Position numbers and translations under genes: made by a program. From an uncultured Clostridia bacterium (lineage in GTDB: Bacteria > Bacillota > Clostridia > Oscillospirales > Ruminococcaceae): DNA of 15,039 nucleotides. Shown in pieces: positions 1-6,613 of the stretch (positions are counted from its first letter, which is position 1; every line of letters begins with the position of its first letter). The notes beneath the pieces were generated by a model. It made no database searches, was not told the DNA's origin, and saw only the letters and a list, made by a program, of their open reading frames with translations. The stretch spans positions 1 through 15,039 of the forward strand of contig CAMWRN010000030.1 in the NCBI GenBank assembly GCA_947176675.1, written 5' to 3'.

Positions 1-2
1 CC

Positions 3-401
3 CTACTTATAGACCTTGCGGAAAATCCCACAAAAAATCTGACGAAATACGAGGAGGAAAAAGCTGCGGAATTTCTGAAAAACGGTCTGCTTGAAAAGCA
101 GGGGGACAGATTTATCGTACAACTGCCGATTTTCAGCAGGGCAGTTCATAATGATATGTTCGCCATTGTAAAATCGGAAATAGAAGAGCTTGCCCGAGAG
201 TATGCGGACATTATCGGCGAGGGCGTTGAAAAGCGGCTCATGCCTTATGTCCGCAGAGATATGATAAGCAATTTTCTGCACTGGGATATGCGAATGTTTT
301 TCAAAATTCTCGGCTGTCTTTTCTGGTACGGCTGGGATAAGCATCTTGCTTTGCCCGAGGATTACAGCCGTTCGGCGGCGGGATTATCCCTTATAAAATA
401 A
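3..401 (+). CDS. Winged-helix/ArsR-like transcriptional regulator, C-terminal part (5' truncated)
   Basis: The frame is open from the first codon of the window to a TAA at 399-401, giving 132 residues with no internal start needed, so this is the 3' end of a longer gene. The visible part has a charged helical segment, then a short beta-like stretch (GDRFIVQLPIFSR) that resembles the wing of a winged-helix domain. A long helix and an aromatic end with LPEDYSRSAAGLSLIK follow. I recall that ending (LPEDYxRSAAGL) from clostridial winged-helix regulators, but the DNA-binding helices lie outside the window. The regulator role is therefore inferred. A terminator directly follows, so the gene is the last of its transcript and is not co-transcribed with the sigma factor 660 bp downstream. 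Confidence 0.6.
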   Translation, partial: LLIDLAENPTKNLTKYEEEKAAEFLKNGLLEKQGDRFIVQLPIFSRAVHNDMFAIVKSEIEELAREYADIIGEGVEKRLMPYVRRDMISNFLHWDMRMFFKILGCLFWYGWDKHLALPEDYSRSAAGLSLIK

Positions 402-409
402 AATTAAAG

Positions 410-445
410 AGGACAGGGACGGTTCACCGTTCCGTCCTATTTTTT
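410..445 (+). terminator. Intrinsic terminator of the truncated regulator gene
   Basis: AGGAC (410-414) and GGGACGG (416-422) pair with CCGTTCCGTCCT (427-438) around a TTCA loop, with one bulged A and one G-U pair. A run of six T follows at 440-445. It starts 8 bases after the stop codon. Confidence 0.8.
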
Positions 446-613
446 GCGGTTGTCTTATTAAAATGCAATAAAATCCCACAGGGAGTTTCTTATGGAATTG
501 TTCAACAGTATCAGGTACGGCAAATAACAATAGAACACGGCGTTTTGTAAACGTCAGCATAAAACGGTCGGAAGGTATTTTTCCATGGGAATGAAAATCG
601 GTACGCGCACAGT

Positions 614-649
614 ACGGAGATACTTCAGCGGATGCAAAAGTATCTCCGT
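614..649. repeat. Perfect 12-bp inverted repeat
   Basis: ACGGAGATACTT (614-625) and AAGTATCTCCGT (638-649) are exact reverse complements separated by 12 bases. There is no T-run on either side, so it is not an obvious terminator. It lies about 140 bp upstream of the promoter at 789 and could be a protein-binding site or the remnant of a palindromic element. Confidence 0.6.
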
Positions 650-788
650 CCCCAAATCCGCCTGTAACGATTCTGCAAAAACGTGGGATACGAACACGTG
701 CATATTCAGAAAAACTGTTTAACTAAGGATAAATTTGTAAAATGAAGCTCAAAAAAATTATGAAAGAGTAAACTTTGGTCGTTTGGGG

Positions 789-817
789 TTGAAATTCATG
801 GAAAAAACGGATATAAT
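789..817 (+). promoter_or_regulatory. Sigma-A promoter upstream of the sigma/anti-sigma pair
   Basis: TTGAAA (789-794) and a perfect TATAAT (812-817) are separated by exactly 17 bp. Transcription would begin near 824, leaving about 244 nt of leader before the sigma-factor ATG at 1068. The housekeeping-type sequence suggests that the ECF gene is not driven only by its own product. Confidence 0.7.
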
Positions 818-823
818 AGTATT

Positions 824-965
824 GATTGCTTGAATTTTATTTGACTTCGATACTATATCAAGCTCTTGTTTTGTGCAATGTGCTGTAAATTGGATTTGCT
901 TAAAAATATTTTTTGTGCATACATCCAAATCGAAATCGGCAGTGCAACAAAACGGAGCTTTTTTG
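824..965 (+). ncRNA. Candidate structured leader or small RNA with terminal U-run
   Basis: Downstream of the promoter at 789-817 the RNA can fold into one long rod by nested pairings: 861-865 with 955-959 (AGCTC/GAGCT), 868-873 with 948-953 (GTTTTG/CAAAAC), 874-877 with 943-946 (TGCA/TGCA), 881-885 with 937-941, and 890-895 with 923-928 (TTGGAT/ATCCAA). The closing helix runs straight into six T (958-963), as an intrinsic terminator would. It could be a stand-alone small RNA of about 140 nt or an attenuator controlling read-through into the sigma factor. I do not recognise a known riboswitch or 6S RNA class. The fold was worked out by eye. Confidence 0.35.
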
Positions 966-1067
966 TCACTACTTATATGACAGGTCTTTTAAAGGAAGAT
1001 TCGCTGTTATGGTATCGCTGTCAAAACCGTATAGAAAAACAAAACGGTCGAGAGGTGATAGTACAGA

Positions 1068-1598
1068 ATGAATACCGATTTCTCCCAATGCGTCCTCAGG
1101 GCGCGGGACGGCGACGCGGATGCATTCGCCGAGCTGTATTCCTTGGTCTACAAGGACTTATACCGAATCGCTTTCGTAAACCTGAAAAATCAGCACGACG
1201 CTTCCGATGTGGTTAGTGACACAGTTCTGGAAGCCTATTCCTCCATCAAAAAATTGAGAGATGAAAAAGCGTTCAAAGCCTGGATAATCAAGATCCTTAC
1301 TGTAAAGATAAAAAAGAAACAGAAGGAATATATAAAGAACAGAGATTGCCGGGAAGAGCTTGACGTACTCGAAAGTGTAGAACAAGAGAGATCCGAAGAG
1401 ATAAATTACGGCGGATTGGAAATAATGGAGGAGTTCAGGCGGCTGAACGAGGATGAAAGGCTTGTTTTATCGTTAAGCATTGTTTCAGGCTATACCAGCG
1501 ATGAGATCGCCAAGGCTACGGGGTTATCTGCAAACACTGTACGCTCAAAGGCTGCGCGGGCTAAGATCAAACTGAAAAAAATGCTGTCGGAACGTTAG
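1068..1598 (+). CDS. ECF-type RNA polymerase sigma factor
   Basis: The 176-residue protein has the two-domain layout and length of extracytoplasmic-function sigma factors. Region 2 covers roughly residues 12-83, with the helix containing LYRIAFVNLKNQHDASDVVSD and the AFKAWIIKI segment that contacts core polymerase and the -10 element. A charged linker (about 84-115) follows. Region 4 covers about 118-174, with a helix-turn-helix in SGYTSDEIAKATGLSANTVR that reads the -35 element. The ATG at 1068 is preceded by AGAGGTGAT at 1051-1059. The next gene starts 19 bases after the stop and encodes a membrane protein with an anti-sigma-like tail, the usual arrangement for a sigma factor held by a membrane partner. 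The target regulon is unknown. A longer overlapping frame (866-1216) is spurious. Confidence 0.9.
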   Translation: MNTDFSQCVLRARDGDADAFAELYSLVYKDLYRIAFVNLKNQHDASDVVSDTVLEAYSSIKKLRDEKAFKAWIIKILTVKIKKKQKEYIKNRDCREELDVLESVEQERSEEINYGGLEIMEEFRRLNEDERLVLSLSIVSGYTSDEIAKATGLSANTVRSKAARAKIKLKKMLSER

Positions 1599-1617
1599 AA
1601 GAAAGGAGGTCGGAATT

Positions 1618-3711
1618 ATGAAGTTTGAAGAGAGATTGAGCGAGATACTTAACGAGGTAGAGGTTCCCGATGAACTCATGCCTCATAATATCGCCGATAT
1701 GCTCCGTGAAAGGAGCGAGAAGTCCGTATCCGTAAGGGCAACAAAGAAAACGGTTTCCAAAGATTCTGCAAAACGTCGTACTATTATTATAAGGACTTCC
1801 GCGGCGATCGCTGCCTGCGCCGTTTTTGCGGTCGGTATGCTTGCATACGGCGGCGAAAGAGAATCCCAGAAGCAGCTTGAAGCTCCTATCGCGTATGAAG
1901 CTACACCGCCTATTTCCCCCGAGGATTACGACGCTCTGTATAACATCTATACGGGCATCACTCTTAACGGCGGGAATGTCCGCGACTCCGAAAGGACTAT
2001 TGACGACGATGCAAACAACGTTTCCCCCGACGATCAGACCGATAACCGGGTAAACGACTTTACCGATTGGAAAGACCCGAACGTCTCGGAAGCCGACATT
2101 GTAAAGATCAACGGAAACTTTATGTACTGCCTTAAAGGAAGTACGCTTTGTATAATTTCTCTCGAAACGATGGAGGTCGTTTCGGAGATCGAAAGCTCGC
2201 TTGAACCGCCCGTTGAGATCTATATAGAGGGCGACAAACTTATTCTTATTTCAAAAGAAAAAGAGGAACTTTATGTCATTGACAACGGAATACCAAAGAC
2301 TGATATAAGCTCCTCGGACGCCGAAGATTCTGCAACCGCTCCCGTTGTTCCAGCACAGGACGCGGACACCCAACAACAGGCTGACAAAAATTCCGAACCC
2401 ACCGAAAAAACAGTTTCGGACGATGAAACAAGTGCCTCCGCCTACGGAGGAGACGCTTACGGCGAAGACGGGAAGTCTGCAATTCCCGAAAAAGCTTCAG
2501 CCGTAAGCCGCACGAATGCGGTGGTCGATATCTATAACATAAGCGACCCTGCAAACCCCACTCACACCACTGCCTATAAACAGAACGGCAGTTACGTTTC
2601 ATCAAAAATTGCCGACGGAGTGCTTTATTTGGTAACGGCTTATTCCGATTACCGGATAAAGCCTCTTGACACCATGGAGGATCTTGACAGCTTTGTTCCC
2701 GCATACTATCTGAACGGGGAAAAGCGTTACCTTGCTGCCGAAGATATAATAATCCCCGGCGGCGCGGCAAGTACCGACTACACCGTTGTTTCCGCAATAA
2801 ATACAAACTCTGCGGACGTTACAGCATCGGTAAAAGCGGTTCTCGGTTCAAGCAATAACGCCTACTGCTCGGCTGACACGCTGTATGTTGTGGGCGAAGG
2901 CAAAACCACCAGAGAATACAGTATTATCTCTTCCTTCGGTCTTTCTGACGGAGGAATAACTTATCGCTCAAGCGGTTCGATCGACGGCAAAATCCTCGGT
3001 CACCAGAGTATGAACGAATACGATGGACTTTTTAGGATAGCCGCGGAAATAACCGATGAGGACGGACGAAGCTCAGTTTCGGTTTACGTTCTTGACAAGT
3101 CTCTCACCGTTGTGAACAGCGCGGGACAGCTTTTCCCCAACGGTAATGCTTCTGCGGTACGGTTTGAGAGAAATTACGCAAGGATCATTGACGGGGAAAG
3201 CGGCGAATCGGTAATCGTTCTCGACCTTTCAACAACTCCGCCAACTCTTGCGCAGTCCCTTATGGGAAATTCTGCATACCTTTACGGCTGCTCCGATGAT
3301 ATGCTTCTGGGCGTGGGAAAATCGCAGGACGGCGGACTTACCCTTACAATGTACAATTCTGAAACAGGTCTTGCTCTTAACGGAACTGTTTTCGGAGGAG
3401 AAAACGACGAAACATTTTCAAATGCTCTCACGGACAGACGAGCTGTTTTGGTTGACAAAGAAAATAAACTTATCGGCGTTCCCGCATACAGCCACAATGA
3501 ATTCGGTACAAAAAACAGCTACTACGTTTTCAACTACGATGAAAACGGAAACTTCACTCAAAAGGGTGTTATCGAATATTTGGACGTTGACGACAGTATG
3601 GCTTTTAGGCGCGGCTCGATAAGCGGCGATATACTTTATGTTATCAGCAACGGAAGAATAATTTCCGCAAGACTGAGCGATCTGAAGATAATCGGTACAT
3701 ATGAATATTAA
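1618..3711 (+). CDS. Membrane-anchored C-terminal beta-propeller protein, probable anti-sigma factor
   Basis: The protein has 697 residues, with a textbook AAAGGAGG just before the ATG. Residues 1-54 are cytoplasmic and basic toward the membrane; VPDELMPHNIADML resembles the N-terminal segment of RsgI-like clostridial anti-sigma factors. One membrane helix spans about 55-77. Outside lies an acidic linker, then from about residue 150 a domain beginning NVSEADIVKINGNFMY. That is the signature start of the secreted beta-propeller family distantly related to WD40 repeats (COG4880/PF09826). A Ser/Asp/Gln-rich insert at about 225-290 interrupts the propeller. The likely job is to bind the sigma factor inside the cell and sense something outside through the propeller. 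The family assignment is from motif memory; the anti-sigma role is inferred from the N-terminal layout and the 19-base spacing to the sigma gene. Confidence 0.85.
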   Translation: MKFEERLSEILNEVEVPDELMPHNIADMLRERSEKSVSVRATKKTVSKDSAKRRTIIIRTSAAIAACAVFAVGMLAYGGERESQKQLEAPIAYEATPPISPEDYDALYNIYTGITLNGGNVRDSERTIDDDANNVSPDDQTDNRVNDFTDWKDPNVSEADIVKINGNFMYCLKGSTLCIISLETMEVVSEIESSLEPPVEIYIEGDKLILISKEKEELYVIDNGIPKTDISSSDAEDSATAPVVPAQDADTQQQADKNSEPTEKTVSDDETSASAYGGDAYGEDGKSAIPEKASAVSRTNAVVDIYNISDPANPTHTTAYKQNGSYVSSKIADGVLYLVTAYSDYRIKPLDTMEDLDSFVPAYYLNGEKRYLAAEDIIIPGGAASTDYTVVSAINTNSADVTASVKAVLGSSNNAYCSADTLYVVGEGKTTREYSIISSFGLSDGGITYRSSGSIDGKILGHQSMNEYDGLFRIAAEITDEDGRSSVSVYVLDKSLTVVNSAGQLFPNGNASAVRFERNYARIIDGESGESVIVLDLSTTPPTLAQSLMGNSAYLYGCSDDMLLGVGKSQDGGLTLTMYNSETGLALNGTVFGGENDETFSNALTDRRAVLVDKENKLIGVPAYSHNEFGTKNSYYVFNYDENGNFTQKGVIEYLDVDDSMAFRRGSISGDILYVISNGRIISARLSDLKIIGTYEY

Positions 3712-3756
3712 AAAACGGCAGAATTCCTATAAAGGATATCCTGTCGTTTTTTATTT
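3711..3756. terminator. Bidirectional terminator between convergent genes
   Basis: AAAACGGCAG (3712-3721) pairs with CTGTCGTTTT (3741-3750) with one G-U pair, and an inner TCC/GGA helix is separated by a 2-nt internal loop. An A-run on the left and a T-run on the right give a U-tract in both directions. It can serve the propeller gene on plus and the EAL gene on minus. Confidence 0.8.
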
Positions 3757-4950
3757 TTATAAGTTCTGACAAAGTGTTATGACAAGCACGTCGTCCACTG
3801 ACGGATTTTTCACAAAGAAATCTGTGGTTTCCACTGGACGGTAAACTCCATCATCTCCGATCTGACGGGTGACTATCTTGACAAACTTTTCTCCACGCTC
3901 GTAGGCGGCAAGAAGATTAGCACGTGAGAATGTGGTACTGAAAAGCTCTCTGTCGTCAGGGTGCATGGTGGACGTGCCGTGAACGATAAGCTCGTCAAAC
4001 ACGCCAGTAGACGGACAGGTCCTTGCGGAAAAATTTTCATACGCCATCATATAGAAGCTGTTGCGGGTAAGATTTGCCATTATCACAAGGGGATACTTGG
4101 TAAATACCGCTTCCATAAGCAGGCTGGTCACGCTTGCAGGAGCCTGAGAAACGAGAATATCTTCGCTTTCCTCGTTCAGAACTCGCTGTGAACAGGCTTC
4201 ACCGAAAGCGTCCTCGGGCATTGGCTTTGCAAATAAAAATCCCTGAATTATCTGACAGCCGCAGGTGCGGAGGAATCCAAGCTGCTCTCTTGTTTCAACG
4301 CCCTCGGCGATAGTGGTGAACTTCAGACGGTGAGCAAAATCAAATATGCTTTCGAGAACGATTCGCTCTTTTTCGTTTTCACAGTTGCCGCTTAAAAGGG
4401 AGCGGTCAATTTTAAGCACGTTTGCGGAAATATCCTTTACAAGGCTGAGAGAAGAAAACCCGCTGCCGAAATCATCGATAGCTACGTTGAAGCTTTCTTT
4501 TCTGATAGCGTCCACAAAGGATACGATGTCGTATGCGCCGTCCATCATTGCAGACTCGGTTATCTCGACTTCAATCAGATTTCTTGGGATACCGTAACTG
4601 TCAACGGTACGGCAAAGCTTTTCAAGAAAACCGGTCTCGCCGATATGCCGCCTTGAAAAGTTCACGGCAATGGGAACATACCTATACCCGTTATCAATGC
4701 GATCTTTCAGAAAACGGCAGACCTGTTCAAGTACATTCCAGTCGATCTCCATGATAAGATCGGTCTCCTCGGCGGCGGGAATAAAGCTTCCCGGCAGAGC
4801 AATACTTCCGTCGGCAAGTCTGCGGCGGACAAGGGCTTCTGCACTGACAAGCTTGTTTGTTACTGCGTCATATTGAGGCTGATAGTAAACGATCAGCTCA
4901 TTGTTTCTGACGGCTTTTTCGGCTTCGCTGAGCGGCGGGGCAGTTACCAT
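3757..4950 (-). CDS. EAL-domain cyclic-di-GMP phosphodiesterase with C-terminal PAS-like domain
   Basis: The protein has 397 residues, is soluble and has no GGDEF domain. The EAL domain (about 7-255) keeps every residue needed for metal binding and hydrolysis of c-di-GMP to pGpG: E38 of the EAL motif, N97 in VNFS, E129 in EITES, D159-D160 in DDFGSG, K180 in LKIDRS, E216 and E219 in AEGVET, and Q236 in QGFLFAKP. It should therefore be active, not just a receptor. Residues about 285-397 look like a PAS-type fold (ANLTRNSFYMMAYENF near the start), a sensory layout I associate with ruminococcal signalling proteins. AGGAGG at 4960-4965 sits 9 bases from the ATG, which fixes the start. The gene is divergent from the O-acetylation operon, so c-di-GMP control of that operon is plausible but not shown. 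Confidence 0.92.
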   Translation of the reverse strand: MVTAPPLSEAEKAVRNNELIVYYQPQYDAVTNKLVSAEALVRRRLADGSIALPGSFIPAAEETDLIMEIDWNVLEQVCRFLKDRIDNGYRYVPIAVNFSRRHIGETGFLEKLCRTVDSYGIPRNLIEVEITESAMMDGAYDIVSFVDAIRKESFNVAIDDFGSGFSSLSLVKDISANVLKIDRSLLSGNCENEKERIVLESIFDFAHRLKFTTIAEGVETREQLGFLRTCGCQIIQGFLFAKPMPEDAFGEACSQRVLNEESEDILVSQAPASVTSLLMEAVFTKYPLVIMANLTRNSFYMMAYENFSARTCPSTGVFDELIVHGTSTMHPDDRELFSTTFSRANLLAAYERGEKFVKIVTRQIGDDGVYRPVETTDFFVKNPSVDDVLVITLCQNL

Positions 4951-4986
4951 AGCAATACGCCTCCTGATATTATTAAGTTACTGAGA

Positions 4987-5015
4987 ATTATATCACATTC
5001 CATGAAAAAAATCAA
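4987..5015 (-). promoter_or_regulatory. Promoter of the EAL gene
   Basis: On the minus strand TTGATT (5015-5010) and a perfect TATAAT (4992-4987) are 17 bp apart. The start site would be near 4980, giving a 30-nt leader before the AGGAGG ribosome binding site. The 218-bp divergent gap (4951-5168) shows no c-di-GMP riboswitch. Confidence 0.75.
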
Positions 5016-5102
5016 CGCTTTTATAATAATTGTGGAAATCCAAAAGCAATATATCATACAATTGAAACTATTTAAAATACAGAAAATTTGGCATAAATTT
5101 TG

Positions 5103-5131
5103 TTGATTTTTTTTTGTATTCGTGATACAAT
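5103..5131 (+). promoter_or_regulatory. Promoter of the O-acetylation operon
   Basis: TTGATT (5103-5108) and TACAAT (5126-5131) are separated by 17 bp. Transcription would start near 5138. In the short leader CTTATG (5144-5149) and CATAAG (5161-5166) form a perfect 6-bp dyad whose right arm overlaps the first bases of the AAGAGGTG ribosome binding site, so it might modestly limit translation. Confidence 0.7.
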
Positions 5132-5177
5132 AACACTATGTGACTTATGCGATAAAAAAACATAAGAGGTGCTGACT

Positions 5178-6599
5178 TTGGTATTTTCCGACCTGCTTTT
5201 TATATACATGTTTCTGCCGCTGTGTTTGGTGCTGTACTATATTTTTCCGAACACAACATACAGAAACGGTATACTGATAATATTCTCTCTGGTATTTTAT
5301 TCCTTCGGAGAGCCTATATGGGTGCTTCTGCTCATAGGAAGCGCCCTTGTGGACTATCTTAACGGTCTGTTTATAGACAAATACAAAAGACGCCGAAGCC
5401 GTATCGCCGTACTTGGAGTGGTCATGTCTTTGATAATAAATCTTGGCGTGCTCGTTCTTTTCAAATACAGCGGCTTCATTATGGAGAACATCAATGCGCT
5501 GACGGGACTTTCTCTTCCCGTGCGGCATTTTACGCTGCCTATCGGTATTTCCTTTTATACGTTCCAGACCATTTCCTATACCGTGGACGTTTACTGCGGC
5601 AGAGCAAGAGTGCAGCGGAATTTCCTTAATTTCCTGCTGTATGTTTCACTGTTCTTCCAGCTTGTGGCAGGACCCATCGTCCGCTACACAACAGTGGCAA
5701 GCGAGATCTCACGCAGAAGATTTTCGGTGTTCGACATGAGCAAGGGAATAGAGCGCTTTATTTTTGGACTTGGCAAAAAGGTAATAATCGCCAATTCGAT
5801 GGGAAGTATTGCGGACAAGCTGCTCACCTTTGAAAACGCTCCTGTCTCAACAGCGGCGGCTTGGGCAGGGATACTGATGTTCTCGTTCCAGATCTACTAC
5901 GACTTTTCGGGATACTCCGACATGGCTATCGGACTGGGTCTGATGTTTGGATTTCACTTTGACGAAAACTTCAACTATCCTTATGTTTCAAAGTCGGCCT
6001 CGGAATTCTGGCGGCGGTGGCATATCTCCCTCGGAACATTTTTCCGCGACTATGTATACATTCCCATGGGCGGAAACCGCCGTCATCAGGTGCTTAACAT
6101 CGCAGTAGTGTGGTTTCTTACAGGCTTCTGGCACGGTGCAAGCTGGAACTATATTTTCTGGGGACTTTTCTGGGGCTTCCTTGTGGCGATAGAAAAGCTT
6201 TTCCTGCGAAAGGTGCTGGACAAAATACCCTCGATCTTCGGGCATCTTTACCTTTTGGCTGCCGCTGTTGCAGGCTGGCTGTTATTCTACTTTGAGGATC
6301 TTGGAAGACTTAAGCAGTGCTTTTGGGGAATGTTCGGCAAAAACGGAATTCCTCTTTCGGACGACATAACGTTGTCGCTTCTTAACGGAAGCTGCTTTAT
6401 AATAATTGCGGCGGCTGTTTTCTCCTGTCCGATATACAGGATAGTAGGCGAAAAGACCGACGCGCTGGCAGCAAGATCGGCTGCTGCCTATACAGCTGCA
6501 AAAATCGGAGAAAATATCATTCTCATCGGAATACTTGCGGTAAGCTCAATCCTGCTTGTAAAGCAGAGCTATAATCCGTTCCTTTATTTCAGATACTGA
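5178..6599 (+). CDS. MBOAT-family membrane-bound O-acyltransferase (AlgI/DltB-like)
   Basis: A polytopic membrane protein of 473 residues that would move an acyl group, normally acetyl, across the membrane to a partner protein or polymer. Diagnostic features are FWRRWHISLGTFFRDYVYIP followed by the catalytic-histidine motif FWHGASWN (His at about residue 319 from this start), in the order and spacing of AlgI, PatA and DltB relatives. Many hydrophobic helices surround these motifs. I place the start at TTG 5178 because AAGAGGTG (5164-5171) is then 6 bases away and the protein begins MVFSDLLFIYMFLP, matching the usual MVFSSLLFLF opening of the family. A GTG at 5169 is in frame but overlaps the ribosome binding site. 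The next gene starts 14 bases after the stop and encodes the DHHW partner. The acceptor polymer is unknown. Confidence 0.93.
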   Translation: MVFSDLLFIYMFLPLCLVLYYIFPNTTYRNGILIIFSLVFYSFGEPIWVLLLIGSALVDYLNGLFIDKYKRRRSRIAVLGVVMSLIINLGVLVLFKYSGFIMENINALTGLSLPVRHFTLPIGISFYTFQTISYTVDVYCGRARVQRNFLNFLLYVSLFFQLVAGPIVRYTTVASEISRRRFSVFDMSKGIERFIFGLGKKVIIANSMGSIADKLLTFENAPVSTAAAWAGILMFSFQIYYDFSGYSDMAIGLGLMFGFHFDENFNYPYVSKSASEFWRRWHISLGTFFRDYVYIPMGGNRRHQVLNIAVVWFLTGFWHGASWNYIFWGLFWGFLVAIEKLFLRKVLDKIPSIFGHLYLLAAAVAGWLLFYFEDLGRLKQCFWGMFGKNGIPLSDDITLSLLNGSCFIIIAAAVFSCPIYRIVGEKTDALAARSAAAYTAAKIGENIILIGILAVSSILLVKQSYNPFLYFRY

Positions 6600-6613
6600 T
6601 TGAGGTTGATCTT

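Larger units (their letters stand above)
446..1067. other. 620-bp gene-poor region upstream of the sigma factor
   Basis: I find no convincing protein gene here. The stretch contains a perfect 12-bp inverted repeat (614-649), a good sigma-A promoter (789-817) and a long RNA fold ending in a U-run (861-963), listed separately. One 45-codon frame (585-722) has a GGAAGG at 570-575 in reasonable position, but its composition is unremarkable apart from three cysteines and it encloses the inverted repeat. I do not call it a gene. The ten bases AAAACGGTCG occur at 561-570 and again at 1041-1050 just before the sigma-factor ribosome binding site. Confidence 0.6.

Noticed and set aside
585..722. 45-codon frame with GGAAGG nine bases upstream and three cysteines
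   Set aside because: No recognisable domain, no promoter or terminator, and it encloses a perfect inverted repeat. Too weak to call; conservation would be needed.
446..1067. Insertion-sequence or transposase remnant in the gene-poor stretch
   Set aside because: No transposase-like peptide in any frame, no terminal repeats and no target duplication that I can see.
866..1216. 116-codon frame overlapping the sigma-factor start
   Set aside because: No ribosome binding site, Cys/Arg-rich composition, and it covers the structured leader and the first third of the real sigma gene in another frame.
2276..2806. 176-codon frame on minus inside the propeller gene
   Set aside because: Arg/Leu/Cys-rich mirror of coding sequence on the other strand.
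4951..5168. Possible c-di-GMP riboswitch between the EAL gene and the MBOAT gene
   Set aside because: The gap is AT-rich. Predicted leaders are only about 30-40 nt on each side and show no GEMM-type core.
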